Positions 53,757 to 62,655 of a stretch of 64,000 nucleotides of DNA are shown one piece after another (position 1 is the stretch's first letter; every line of letters starts with the position of its first letter). This DNA comes from Thermoflexus sp042408815 (lineage in GTDB: Bacteria; Chloroflexota; Anaerolineae; Thermoflexales; Thermoflexaceae): the NCBI RefSeq assembly GCF_042408815.1, contig NZ_JBHOQR010000023.1, positions 62,001 through 126,000 of the forward strand. The letters are read 5' to 3'. Under the pieces are notes generated by a model that was not told the DNA's origin, did no database searches, and saw only the letters and a list, made by a program, of their open reading frames with translations. A program made the translations under genes and the position numbers.

Positions 53757-55463
53757 CTACTCCGCGCTCAGAATGAAAGGATAGTAGGGCTGTCCAGTCT
53801 CCACCACCTCGATCTGCAGCTGGGGATAGCGAGAACGGAGTTTCTCAACCAGTTGGACCGTTTGGGAGGGATCTGCTTCTGCCCCCACATACAGAGTGAG
53901 CAATTCGGCCGAGGAAGTATCCATCGCCTCCAGGGTCCTCTGGATGACTTCCTCCAGATCATCCCCTGCGGCCACCAGATGATCCTCCACCAGCCCGATC
54001 CATTGTCCCTGACAGGCCAACACGCCTTCCAGCTCCACATCCCGCGTGGCCCGGGTGATCTGCCCGCTCCGCACCAGCCGCAGCGCCTCCTTCATCGCCT
54101 GCAGATTGCTTTCCAGATCTGCCTCGGCGCGATAGGCGACCATGGCGGCCACGCCCTGAGGGAGAGTGCGGGTCGGGAGGATCTCCACGCGTTTATCCGG
54201 AACCAGCTCGGCGGCCTGTCGGGCCGTCAACATCACATGGGGATGGTTGGGCAGCACGATGATCTGATCCGCGGGCAGCGTTTGCATGAGCTCCACGAAT
54301 TGCTGGGCGCTGGGGTTCATGGTCTGCCCGCCGCGAAGGGTCGCGCTGGCCCCCAGGCTGGTGAAGATCCGGGCCCATCCCTCACTGGGGACCACGGCGA
54401 TCGTAGCTGCCTGGCCGGGTTGCAGGGGAGAGGGGGGACTCTCTATCCCTCGGGCCCGCTCCTGGATAAATCGTTGATACTGAGCCTGCATATCTTCTAC
54501 CACTACATCGCGTAAACTGCCCCAGCGGATAGCGTAGCTCAGCGGCTGCCCGGGATCATGGACATGCAGGTGCACCTTTACGGTGTTCGCATCGCCCACG
54601 ACCAGGACGCTATCACCCATCGCCTCCAGGTCGCGACGGATCTGGTCCACATCCAGGTGGGGGCCCACCAGGATGAACTGGACATCGTAGCCATAGCCCT
54701 CGGATCCGGGCTCCAGGGCCTCGGTCGCCTGAGCGCCGGCGAGGGAGGGAGCAATCCTCGGAGCCTCCTCGATGGGCTCTCCCTTCAGACAGCGAAGCAT
54801 CCCTTCCAGGATCAGATACAGGCCCTGTCCGCCCGAATCCACCACCCTGGCTGCTTTGAGGATGGGGAGCAGGTCGGGCGTGCGTTGCACCGCCTCATGG
54901 GCCCGGCGCACCACCTGTTCCATCACGTCGAGCAGATCCCCGCCGCGTTGGACGGCATGGGTGGCCGCCTCGCTGGCTTCCCGGATCACGGTCAGGATCG
55001 TTCCCTCAACGGGTTTCATTACCCCGCGGTAAGCCGTGCGGGTGGCCTCCTGAAGGGCGAGGGCGAGATCTTCCGCGGTGATCGTCGGGCGATGGTCAAT
55101 CGCCTGGGCCATCCCCCGCCAGATCTGAGAGAGGATCACACCGGAGTTCCCCCGAGCGCCCATCAATGCTCCCCGGGCTATCCGCTGAAGCAGCACACCC
55201 ACCTCAGCGTCTGTCACGGGGGCGATCTCCTGCCAGGCCGCCTCCATTGTCAGCAGCATATTGGTTCCGGTATCGCCATCCGGGACCGGGAACACGTTTA
55301 GGGCGTTCACCAGCTCATAGTGACGGCGAAGCCAAAGCAATCCAGCCCGGATCATCGCTTTAAACGTGGGCCCATCGATGGCTTGAAGGGCTGGTCGCGA
55401 GGAAGAAGACCCTTCCGGTTGCACGGCCTCCTCCTGAGAAGCGAAGGATGTCCCTCTTTCCAT
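53757..55463 (-). CDS. fakA: Fatty acid kinase catalytic subunit (DAK2 domain, FakA/YloV)
   Basis: A 568-residue protein. The N-terminal DAK2-like kinase domain has LVNALNVFPVPDGDTGTNM (Mg/ATP-binding acidic residues), ARGALMGARGNSGVILSQI and ARVVDSGGQGLYLI. The middle YGYDVQFILVGP and the C-terminal DegV-like domain complete the FakA layout. It phosphorylates FakB-bound fatty acid for phospholipid synthesis. A Ser-rich 28-residue N-terminal tail is less conserved. It lies between asp23 and degV, the common arrangement of yloU-yloV. Confidence 0.93.
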   Translation of the reverse strand: MERGTSFASQEEAVQPEGSSSSRPALQAIDGPTFKAMIRAGLLWLRRHYELVNALNVFPVPDGDTGTNMLLTMEAAWQEIAPVTDAEVGVLLQRIARGALMGARGNSGVILSQIWRGMAQAIDHRPTITAEDLALALQEATRTAYRGVMKPVEGTILTVIREASEAATHAVQRGGDLLDVMEQVVRRAHEAVQRTPDLLPILKAARVVDSGGQGLYLILEGMLRCLKGEPIEEAPRIAPSLAGAQATEALEPGSEGYGYDVQFILVGPHLDVDQIRRDLEAMGDSVLVVGDANTVKVHLHVHDPGQPLSYAIRWGSLRDVVVEDMQAQYQRFIQERARGIESPPSPLQPGQAATIAVVPSEGWARIFTSLGASATLRGGQTMNPSAQQFVELMQTLPADQIIVLPNHPHVMLTARQAAELVPDKRVEILPTRTLPQGVAAMVAYRAEADLESNLQAMKEALRLVRSGQITRATRDVELEGVLACQGQWIGLVEDHLVAAGDDLEEVIQRTLEAMDTSSAELLTLYVGAEADPSQTVQLVEKLRSRYPQLQIEVVETGQPYYPFILSAE

Positions 55464-55476
55464 AAGGAACGCTTCA

Positions 55477-55821
55477 TCACTGGGGTTGCAGGCCTTGAAT
55501 ATGAACGTTCACCTCCGCCACCGGCAGGCCTGTGGTTTTCTCCACCTGATATTTAATGGCATGTTGCACGCTGCGGGCGACGGCGACCAATCGGACCCCA
55601 TAGGCCAGGATCAAATAGACATCGATCACCAGGCCATCCGGCCGCTCTCGGATCTCGACGCTTCGTCGGGCGTCTGGCGCGAAGAAGTTCACGACCACGT
55701 CGGTCATGCGGTGCGAAGCCAGGCCGACCACTCCATAGCATTGGGCCAGGGCCCGTGCGATCAGGGTGGCGATCGCCGCAGGCAGCACTTCGATCCGCCC
55801 CAGTTCGTTCTGTTCTTTCAT
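55477..55821 (-). CDS. Asp23/Gls24 family protein (YloU-like)
   Basis: A 114-residue protein with IEVLPAAIATLIARALAQCYGVVG, VIDVYLILAYGVRLVAVA and the C-terminal TGLPVAEVNVHIQGLQ. These are the Gls24 features associated with envelope stress and the membrane-anchored Asp23 complex. The gene precedes fakA by 13 bases as in Firmicutes, so the two are likely cotranscribed. SD AAGGAGA precedes ATG at 55821. Confidence 0.92.
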   Translation of the reverse strand: MKEQNELGRIEVLPAAIATLIARALAQCYGVVGLASHRMTDVVVNFFAPDARRSVEIRERPDGLVIDVYLILAYGVRLVAVARSVQHAIKYQVEKTTGLPVAEVNVHIQGLQPQ

Positions 55822-56195
55822 GCCTTCCAGTCTCCTTAAAAACCTGGCTGATGCAGGCTTATTTGGCTACAAACCTGATAACGATTCCTCTCTTGCTTTC
55901 ATAACCCCTGAGCCGGGTGGACCGGGCAGGCCCCACGGCTGTCCAACAGGATTCTCCTACTATCTTAACCGATGTGGATTTTCCCCTGAGAGGCCTGGGG
56001 AGCTGGGCCGGTCACCGAAGGCAACTCGCTGGGCTTCTTATGTTTGTTCTCCGCAGATCGGGCAGCGAGTTGCATTAAAATAGATACAGGATGCCGTCTG
56101 GAGCGGGCGAGAGCGGGTGAGCGCAAAGGACAGCCGGTGGGATGACCTGATGCTCCGCCGGCGGAGATTTTTCTTTCTCTGGAGGGAGGTCCACG
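55822..56195. other. Divergent intergenic region between asp23 and pdxS
   Basis: About 375 bases without a gene. A + strand TAAAAT at 56076-56081 may be the -10 element of pdxS, but no matching -35 was found. SD GGAGGGAGG lies just before 56196. No RNA gene or repeat was recognised. Confidence 0.35.
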
Positions 56196-57095
56196 ATGAC
56201 GGGAGAAGCTCGGCACGTCTATGGGACCGTAACGGTGAAGCGGGGGCTTGCCCAGATGCTGAAGGGCGGCGTGATCATGGATGTCACCAATGCGGAGCAG
56301 GCCCAGATCGCTGAGGAAGCCGGCGCAGTGGCCGTGATGGCCCTCGAACGGGTTCCTGCGGATATCCGGGCGCACGGTGGCGTGGCCCGGATGGCGGACC
56401 CCGAGAAGATCCTGGAGATCATGGAGGCGGTGACGATCCCAGTGATGGCCAAGTGCCGGATCGGCCACTATATGGAGGCCAGGATCCTGGAAGCCCTCGG
56501 TGTGGATTTCATCGATGAGTCGGAGGTTCTGACCCCTGCTGATGAACAATATCACATCAACAAATGGGAATTTAAGGTTCCTTTCGTGTGCGGGGCGCGG
56601 GATCTCGGGGAGGCCCTGCGCCGGATCGCCGAAGGGGCGTCGATGATCCGCTCGAAAGGGGAGGCTGGAACCGGGAACGTGGTTGAAGCCGTTCGCCATG
56701 CGCGGGCGATCATGGGCGCCATCCGGCGGATCCAAGGGATGGGAGAGGAGGAACTGGTGGCCTACGCCAAGGAGATCGGCGCTCCCTATGAGCTGGTCCT
56801 GGAAACCCGGCGCCTCGGGCGCCTGCCGGTGGTCCTCTTCGCCGCGGGGGGGATCGCCACCCCGGCGGATGCGGCGCTGATGATGTGGTTGGGGATGGAT
56901 GGGGTGTTCGTGGGAAGTGGGATCTTCAAGAGCGAGAATCCGTATAAGCGGGCCCGGGCGATCGTGGAGGCCGTAACCTACTGGCAGGAGCCGGAGATCC
57001 TGGCGATGGTCAGCCGCAGCTTGGGCGAGCCGATGTATGGCATCGACGTCCGGCAGTTGACCGAGGCGCAGCGCCTCGCGCTGCGTGGGTGGTGA
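56196..57095 (+). CDS. pdxS: Pyridoxal 5'-phosphate synthase, lyase subunit
   Basis: A 299-residue TIM barrel forming PLP from ribose 5-phosphate, glyceraldehyde 3-phosphate and ammonia. Catalytic residues are visible: Asp in KGGVIMDVTNA, the imine-forming Lys in PVMAKCRIGHYMEA, and the second Lys in MIRSKGEAGTGNVVEA. LEALGVDFIDESEVLTPADE is the expected PdxS core. Works as a dodecamer with PdxT, encoded 80 bases downstream. Confidence 0.98.
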   Translation: MTGEARHVYGTVTVKRGLAQMLKGGVIMDVTNAEQAQIAEEAGAVAVMALERVPADIRAHGGVARMADPEKILEIMEAVTIPVMAKCRIGHYMEARILEALGVDFIDESEVLTPADEQYHINKWEFKVPFVCGARDLGEALRRIAEGASMIRSKGEAGTGNVVEAVRHARAIMGAIRRIQGMGEEELVAYAKEIGAPYELVLETRRLGRLPVVLFAAGGIATPADAALMMWLGMDGVFVGSGIFKSENPYKRARAIVEAVTYWQEPEILAMVSRSLGEPMYGIDVRQLTEAQRLALRGW

Positions 57096-57175
57096 AATTC
57101 TCGGGGATTTCGCGGGATCTGGGAGAACGAAACCCGATTGTTTGTTGCGGATCAGCTCCCTAAGGGAGGTGTGCG

Positions 57176-57766
57176 GTGAGGATCGGGGTGCTGGGATTGC
57201 AGGGGGATTACCTGGAACATCATCAGATGCTTCGTCGTCTGGGCGTGGAGACGGTGGATGTCCGCCTCCCTCGGCATCTGGAGGGAGTGGATGGTCTGAT
57301 CATCCCCGGGGGGGAAAGCACCACGATCGGCGCCCTCGCGGAGCGCTATGGCCTGACGGAACTGCTCCACCGCATGGCGGAGGCCGGCATGCCGATCTGG
57401 GGCACCTGCGCCGGCATGATTTTTCTGGCCCGGGACGTGGGCCGCCCCCAGCCCACCCTGGGTCTGATGGATGTCCGGGTGCGGCGGAATGCCTTCGGCC
57501 GCCAGATCGACAGCTTCGAGGTCGATCTGGAAATCCCGGCCCTGGCCCGGGTGGGGGATCTCCGGCCTTTCCATGCGATCTTCATTCGGGCCCCGCTGAT
57601 CGAAGCCGTAGGACCCGGGGTGGAGGTCCTGGCCCGGCTGGGCGATGGAACGGTTGTGGCGGCTCAGCAGGGACATCTGCTGGCCACCGCTTTCCACCCC
57701 GAGCTGACGGACGACACCCGGTTCCATCAGTATTTCTTGGAAATCGTCCGACAGGCTTCCCGCTGA
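57176..57766 (+). CDS. pdxT: Pyridoxal 5'-phosphate synthase, glutaminase subunit
   Basis: A 196-residue class I glutaminase that delivers ammonia to PdxS. GVLGLQGDYLEHHQML, LIIPGGESTTIG, the nucleophile GTCAGMIFLA (Cys), FIRAPLIEAVG and the catalytic pair in ATAFHPELTDD are all present. GTG at 57176 has GGGAGGTG just upstream. The next gene begins at the last base of its stop. Confidence 0.97.
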   Translation: MRIGVLGLQGDYLEHHQMLRRLGVETVDVRLPRHLEGVDGLIIPGGESTTIGALAERYGLTELLHRMAEAGMPIWGTCAGMIFLARDVGRPQPTLGLMDVRVRRNAFGRQIDSFEVDLEIPALARVGDLRPFHAIFIRAPLIEAVGPGVEVLARLGDGTVVAAQQGHLLATAFHPELTDDTRFHQYFLEIVRQASR

Positions 57767-58611
57767 TGATCCGATCCTTGCGGATAAGGGATGGCCCGCG
57801 TTTCCTGGCGGCCGCCCACGCAGGTTTATATCTGGACGAGCGGGCGGTGCGGGTGGATCGCTTCCATCCGATTGAGGCCGCCACCCTTTCCCTATTCTTC
57901 CCGGATCTGGCGCCGGTGCGGACGCTTTCGGATCCCTCGGGATCGTATTTCCTCCAGTTGAACTATCGGCGCCGCGGGGAGGAAGGACGCCTGCTGTTTA
58001 TGGCGCCTGCGCCGGCGACCCTGGATCTGGAGTCCACAGTCGAATGGGAGTTCCTCCTTCAGGCTATTGTTGAATGGGCGGCTGCGCATGGGATCCGGCG
58101 TCTGGTGGCGGAGGTGGCGCTGGATGAATTGCGGCCGGCCCTTCTGCAGCGCCTGGGCTTCGAGCGAACCCGCCGTTACGCGGTGTGGGCCGGACCGGCT
58201 CGGGTGGTAGAGCGGGCCTTCCAAGCGCTGGCCGGTTGTGAGTCTCCATTCCATGCTTCGTCGTGGGCGCTTTATCGAGGGGCGAAGGGAGCCTGGGTGG
58301 AGGAAATCCGGAGCACGTCGGAAGATCCGCTCCCGGGACTGGCGCAAACCCTTGCGGATCTGGGCATCCGCTGGCGACATCCGGTTTATGTGCAGGTCCG
58401 CCAGGAGACTCCGGAGTTGACTGGGGTTTTACGGATGCTGGGATTCCATCCCGCCTTCACCCTGTGGCGGATGGTGCGCTGGATCGCGGTTCCCCTTCGG
58501 CTGCCATCCGCGAAGGAGCAGGAAACGATGGCCTCCGCCTCCTTGGCGTTCTATTTTCTCCATCATATGGCGCGTTCGCCGATTCAGGAGCGGGCCGTGG
58601 GCTCCGGATAA
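57766..58611 (+). CDS. GNAT-like protein of unknown function
   Basis: ATG at 57766 shares a base with the pdxT stop and starts a 281-residue protein. The N-terminal half (MIRSLRIRDGPRFLAA) has the start of an acetyltransferase-type domain, and VEWEFLLQAIVEWAAAHGIRRLVAEV is helical. A second half (about 160-280) again starts in beta-alpha fashion (HPVYVQVRQETPELTGVLRML). This could be a degenerate tandem GNAT, but the acetyl-CoA loop R/Q-x-x-G-x-G/A is not clear. Cotranslation with PLP synthase is likely; role unknown. Confidence 0.6.
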   Translation: MIRSLRIRDGPRFLAAAHAGLYLDERAVRVDRFHPIEAATLSLFFPDLAPVRTLSDPSGSYFLQLNYRRRGEEGRLLFMAPAPATLDLESTVEWEFLLQAIVEWAAAHGIRRLVAEVALDELRPALLQRLGFERTRRYAVWAGPARVVERAFQALAGCESPFHASSWALYRGAKGAWVEEIRSTSEDPLPGLAQTLADLGIRWRHPVYVQVRQETPELTGVLRMLGFHPAFTLWRMVRWIAVPLRLPSAKEQETMASASLAFYFLHHMARSPIQERAVGSG

Positions 58612-58732
58612 GAGAAGGCGATGGAAGACACGCTTCCCTCGCCTTTCGCCCAGCCATCCGAATGCGTAGAGCTGTTTCCTCGGGAATGAGGTGGTCGGTT
58701 TTCCCGGCGATCGAAAGGGGAAGGGGATCCCC

Positions 58733-59266
58733 ATGACCCAACCCGGAGTTCGAACGGGCACCATTACTGTCGATTTCCTGACCCCTACACATCGAATCTC
58801 GGCCCAGATGGTGTTGAGAGGCCGGGTTCTGGGAGATGTTCTAAACGATGTGCGCACCTCTTTTGTTCCTCTGGAGACCGTGTTCCTCTCCCGCCTGGAC
58901 GAACCAGCCCGTATTCTCAAAAGCTTCGGAACGGCGATCCTCAGCAAAAACCATATTGCGATGGCAATTGTGAATGTGGGGATTGAGATGGCCCTGAAGG
59001 CTGTTTCCCCTGCATACGGCTCTCGCAAAACGTATGGCGTGTTCGCCACTATACCCAGGTTTGAGATTGAGGGAACCATCGAATTCGCGGGCCGACCGGA
59101 TCTCCATGCCCTTCTGGTGACCAATGTAGAGCGCTTCATCCCGATCATGAACGCAAGAGCGGTGCGGAGTGATCGGCCCGGGATGGATTTCGCCGGCGAG
59201 CTGATTTTTGTAAATCGAGATTTCATTGAATTGCTTTCGCTCATCGGAGAGGTAGCTCAGGGATGA
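58733..59266 (+). CDS. Uncharacterised beta-rich protein coupled to receiver-ParA gene
   Basis: A 177-residue soluble protein that I cannot assign. It looks beta-rich: TGTITVDFLTPTHRISAQMVL, then VSPAYGSRKTYGVFATIPRFEIEGT split over several strands, and GRPDLHALLVTNVERFIPIMNA. ATG at 58733 is preceded by a GGGGAAGGGG region. Its stop overlaps the ATG of the receiver-ParA gene, so it probably works with that protein. No signal peptide, membrane segment or cysteine pair is seen. The base composition is slightly less GC-rich than its neighbours by eye. Confidence 0.7.
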   Translation: MTQPGVRTGTITVDFLTPTHRISAQMVLRGRVLGDVLNDVRTSFVPLETVFLSRLDEPARILKSFGTAILSKNHIAMAIVNVGIEMALKAVSPAYGSRKTYGVFATIPRFEIEGTIEFAGRPDLHALLVTNVERFIPIMNARAVRSDRPGMDFAGELIFVNRDFIELLSLIGEVAQG

Positions 59267-60372
59267 CCCGCGTCCTAGTGATTGATGATGATATCGAGCT
59301 CCTGCAGATGGTCCGCCGGATGCTGGAACGAACAGGGTTCGAGGTGTTCACCAGCGCCGATGGTGGGGATGGGATCGAAAAAACCCGCCAGCTTCGGCCG
59401 GATCTGGTGATCCTGGATTTGATGATGCCGGAGATCGACGGCTTCCAGGTCCTCCAAGCCATCCGAAACGATCCGCTGGTCAGCGACACGCCGATCCTGG
59501 TCCTCACCGCCCGGGCGCAGCCGGTGGATCGGGAGGCGGCCCTCGCCGCCCAGGCGGATGCTTACCTGGCCAAGCCGGTCTCTCAAAAGGAGCTCCTGGA
59601 TCGGATCCAGGAGGTGCTGAACCGACGCCAGCGAGGGAGCGGCCAGGGTTCGGTGGTGCTCTTCCTGGGGCTCCGGGGAGGAACCGGGACCACCACGCTG
59701 GCGGTGAACACCGCGCTGGCCCTGGCTCGCAACGGTTCCGTGGTGCTGTGGGACGCCAGCTTGAGCTCCGGCCATGCCGGGCTTCATCTCCGGATCGCTC
59801 CCCGGATCTCCTGGCTGGATTGGTGGCGGGATGGGTGCTCGAAAGGGGATCTGGAAGCGCATTTGATATCCCATCCCACAGGGCTCAGTCTGTTCCCCGC
59901 TCCTCTGATGCCGGTCACGGAGGCGCTAGAGGAATCCTGGGTGGGTTTGACCCTGGATTTCCTGCGCGAGCGGTTTCGCTTTGTGGTCATTGATGGGCCT
60001 TCCACGCTGGTGCCTCTGGGCCTGGCCTTCTGTCAACAAGCGGATCCGATATTCCTGGTGATGAGCCCCGAGGTGGGCGCTCTGCAAACTACGGTGATGA
60101 CTTTGCGGGCCCTCCAAACGGCGGGGATACCGATGGAGCGGATCCATATCGTTGTGAACCATGCTGCGGGGCCCAGCCCATTGAGCACCCCAACGATTGA
60201 GCGGGCGCTGGGCCGGGCGCCCATCCTCACCGTGCCCTTCGATCCCAATCAGGCCGTGGCCCTGGTCCAGGGCACTCCCCTCATCCTCAGCCATCCGAAT
60301 GGCCCCCTGGCCACGGCCGCCCACCGCCTGGCCGGACGAGTGCAATCCAGCGGGCGTCTAACCGGGGGTTAA
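59263..60372 (+). CDS. Receiver domain fused to MinD/CpaE-like ATPase, variant P-loop
   Basis: A 369-residue fusion. The receiver has VLVIDDDIELLQMVRRML, phosphoacceptor in VILDLMMPEIDG, Thr in VLTARAQ and Lys in YLAKPVSQ, so phosphorylation is expected. The ATPase-like part begins FLGLRGGTGTTTLAVNTALAL: both the signature Lys (now Arg) and the P-loop Lys are missing compared with MinD, unlike the 45150 paralogue, which keeps the signature Lys. VVIDGPSTLVPLGLAF and VNHAAGPSPLST follow the MinD layout. Nucleotide hydrolysis is doubtful. Coupled by ATGA to the unknown 177-residue protein. Confidence 0.84.
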   Translation: MTRVLVIDDDIELLQMVRRMLERTGFEVFTSADGGDGIEKTRQLRPDLVILDLMMPEIDGFQVLQAIRNDPLVSDTPILVLTARAQPVDREAALAAQADAYLAKPVSQKELLDRIQEVLNRRQRGSGQGSVVLFLGLRGGTGTTTLAVNTALALARNGSVVLWDASLSSGHAGLHLRIAPRISWLDWWRDGCSKGDLEAHLISHPTGLSLFPAPLMPVTEALEESWVGLTLDFLRERFRFVVIDGPSTLVPLGLAFCQQADPIFLVMSPEVGALQTTVMTLRALQTAGIPMERIHIVVNHAAGPSPLSTPTIERALGRAPILTVPFDPNQAVALVQGTPLILSHPNGPLATAAHRLAGRVQSSGRLTGG

Positions 60373-60545
60373 TGCCGGTTGATCCGTTCCTCAATATCGA
60401 TTTAAAATGCTACATAAAAACCATAACACCCAAAAATGGAACTCTTATTTAAGGTGAATCGGGGCTATGATTTGGTGGGCGGATTCGGAGGGTGCCGGTC
60501 CCTCCGCTGGATCTATCCTGTGTTGAATAAATTCCAACTTTTCGC
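60373..60545. other. AT-rich upstream region of the yceD-rpoD unit
   Basis: Around 60395-60460 the sequence is strikingly AT-rich for this genome (runs such as TTTAAAATG and ACATAAAAACCATAA). It may be a UP element or binding region. No ORF or RNA gene was recognised. Confidence 0.35.
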
Positions 60546-60575
60546 TTGACGGCGAGATCCCCTGCGTGCTATAAT
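60546..60575 (+). promoter_or_regulatory. Strong sigma-70 promoter for yceD-rpoD
   Basis: TTGACG at 60546-60551 and a perfect TATAAT at 60570-60575 with an 18-base spacer. It lies about 75 bases before the yceD start codon and downstream of an AT-rich tract. Confidence 0.8.
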
Positions 60576-60651
60576 TCTTCCAGTAGGTTTTCCCGAACGG
60601 CCCCAACCTGGATCCGGCCGTGGGATTCAGCGGCCTATCCCGGAGGGCTCT

Positions 60652-61155
60652 ATGAAGATGTTACGCTATCGAGTGGGCGCGTTGGTGGGCGCGCCGATAG
60701 GGAGCCGGATGGTGCTATCCCTGGAGGAAGGACCGGGAGATTTGGGCTACGGGGTAGAAGTGGATTATCTTCGGGGGGAGATTGAGCTGGTCCGTTCCGA
60801 TCGCCGGCTTCTGGCCTCTGGGACGATCTCCACGCAGATCCATGCTTCGTGCGCCCGTTGTCTGGAACCGGTCGCCTTCCCCCTGACCTTTGAGTTTGAG
60901 GAGGCCTTTTTTCTATCCCCGGTGGATATCCCCGGGGAGACATTTTATGCGGTAACGGATGATGGGTATCTCTTTCTGACTGCGCCGTTGCGGGAGCATA
61001 TCCTGCTGAACACGCCGTTGCGGGTTCTCTGCCATCCGGATTGCCGGGGGCTGTGCCCGGAGTGCGGCCAGAATCTGAATGAGGGGGATTGCGGCTGTGT
61101 CCGCGAGCCGGATCCTCGATGGGCCGCCCTGCAGGTGTTTCGCCGATCCGAATGA
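60652..61155 (+). CDS. YceD/DUF177 family metal-binding protein
   Basis: A 167-residue protein of the YceD family (large ribosomal subunit RNA accumulation). SCARCLEPVAFPLTFEFEEAF in the middle and the C-terminal cluster CHPDCRGLCPECGQNL with GDCGC provide several cysteines of a presumed zinc site. In many bacteria it precedes rpmF (L32), but here rpoD follows after about 130 bases and no L32 gene is visible. The first ATG (60652) is used; the second Met is two codons later. Confidence 0.9.
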   Translation: MKMLRYRVGALVGAPIGSRMVLSLEEGPGDLGYGVEVDYLRGEIELVRSDRRLLASGTISTQIHASCARCLEPVAFPLTFEFEEAFFLSPVDIPGETFYAVTDDGYLFLTAPLREHILLNTPLRVLCHPDCRGLCPECGQNLNEGDCGCVREPDPRWAALQVFRRSE

Positions 61156-61285
61156 TCGGGCGGTGGATGGCAGAAGGTGGCCCGGGTGGTTGCCCCGATG
61201 GCCGGGGACCGGGGGTCGAGGATCCTCGGCAACCGGGATCCATGGGGGAAAGCAACCATCCGGCTGCTGTCTGTGAGGAGACGTA

Positions 61286-62554
61286 ATGAAAGCCCGATCC
61301 GGGGATCCCGGGAAGGTGGCTGAACCTGATCGGAGAGGAGCGACGATGGCGAGCTTTGATGAGGTCCTAGGAGAGCTTCTTTCTCTGGCGGAGCGGCAGG
61401 GTTACCTGGCGGTTACAGATATTCTGGAGATCTATCCGGAGGCGGAGGAATCCCCCGAGGAACTGGATGAGATCTGCCTGTGGTTGCAGGAGGCGGGCAT
61501 CGAGCTCTACGACGACACCCGGATCAACATCGAGGAGGAGGAGCGGTTCCTTCGCGAGATCGAGGAGGAGGACGAAGAGGAGGCGGAGGAACATTTCGAG
61601 ACCAGCGATGTGGTCCTGGGGGAAGATGACGACCTGGCCGACATCGACGTGGATGACACGGTAGGGCTCTACCTGAAGGAGATGGCCCGCGTTCCCCTGC
61701 TGACCAGTGAGGAGGAGGTGCGGCTGGCCCGGCAGGTGTTCCGAGGCCAGCAGGCCGCCCGCCGGCTCCGGGAAGCCCGTCGGCTTTCCCCTCAACAGCG
61801 GGCCCGGCTGGAGCGGCTGGTGGAGGAAGGCCGCAAGGCCCGGGAACATCTTATTAAAGCCAATACCCGTCTGGTGGTTAGCATCGCCAAGAAATACATG
61901 GGCCGCGGGGTTCCGTTCCTGGACCTGATCCAGGAGGGGAACCTGGGGCTGATGAAGGCGGTGGAGAAGTTCGATTACCGGCGGGGTTACCGCTTCAGCA
62001 CGTATGCCACCTGGTGGATCCGCCAGACCATCACCCGGGCGATCGCGGATCAGAGCCGCACAATCCGCGTTCCAGTTCACATGAGCGATCGGATCCGCAA
62101 GCTGTATCGGGTGGCCCATGAGCTGGAGCAGAGCCTGGGCCGCAAGCCGACTGCGGAGGAGATCGCGGCCGAGCTGGGGGTGGATCCGCGGAAGGTGGAG
62201 TGGATGTTCCGGGTTTCCTGGCAGCCCTTGAGCTTGGAAAACCCGGTGGGGGAGGATGAGGAGGACGAGCTGGGCTACTTCATTGAGGATGAATCCTCTC
62301 CCTCTCCGAACCAGATCACTTATGAGAACCTGCTCCGGGAGAAGATTGAGGAGATCCTCTCGACTCTCAGCCCTCGCGAGGCCCGGATCCTTCGGCTGCG
62401 GTTTGGCCTGGTGGACGGGCGGTGCTACACCCTGGAGGAGGTGGGGAAGAAATTCGGGCTGACGCGGGAACGTATCCGGCAGATCGAGGGGCGGGCTCTA
62501 CGCCGGCTGCGTCACCCTCGTCGGAGCCGCCAATTGCGGGAGTTCCTGACCTGA
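61286..62554 (+). CDS. rpoD: Group 1 RNA polymerase sigma factor (RpoD/SigA)
   Basis: A 422-residue housekeeping sigma factor. A short region 1.1 is followed by an acidic stretch (about residues 85-115), then region 1.2 DTVGLYLKEMARVPLLT. Region 2 has ANTRLVVSIAKKYMGRG, FLDLIQEGNLGLMKAVEKFD and FSTYATWWIRQTITRAI; region 3 has RTIRVPVHM; region 4 has LSPREARILRLRFGL and the -35 binding helix LTRERIRQIEGRALRRL. ATG at 61286 has SD GAGGAGA; ATG at 61346 (MASFDEVL) also has GGAGAGGAG and may be the true start. Ends at a strong terminator. Confidence 0.97.
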   Translation: MKARSGDPGKVAEPDRRGATMASFDEVLGELLSLAERQGYLAVTDILEIYPEAEESPEELDEICLWLQEAGIELYDDTRINIEEEERFLREIEEEDEEEAEEHFETSDVVLGEDDDLADIDVDDTVGLYLKEMARVPLLTSEEEVRLARQVFRGQQAARRLREARRLSPQQRARLERLVEEGRKAREHLIKANTRLVVSIAKKYMGRGVPFLDLIQEGNLGLMKAVEKFDYRRGYRFSTYATWWIRQTITRAIADQSRTIRVPVHMSDRIRKLYRVAHELEQSLGRKPTAEEIAAELGVDPRKVEWMFRVSWQPLSLENPVGEDEEDELGYFIEDESSPSPNQITYENLLREKIEEILSTLSPREARILRLRFGLVDGRCYTLEEVGKKFGLTRERIRQIEGRALRRLRHPRRSRQLREFLT

Positions 62555-62580
62555 AAAGGCTTCCCCGAGATGGATTTCAG

Positions 62581-62620
62581 AAACCGGACCGGCCGCGCAG
62601 GGTGGCCGGTCCGGTTTTTA
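62581..62620 (+). terminator. Intrinsic terminator of rpoD
   Basis: A 14-pair stem (AAACCGGACCGGCC with GGCCGGTCCGGTTT), nine-base loop and a T5 run ending at 62619, 27 bases after the rpoD stop. Confidence 0.93.
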
Positions 62621-62655
62621 TCTGGACCTTGCCGTTGGGCTTCCCAATTGAATGA

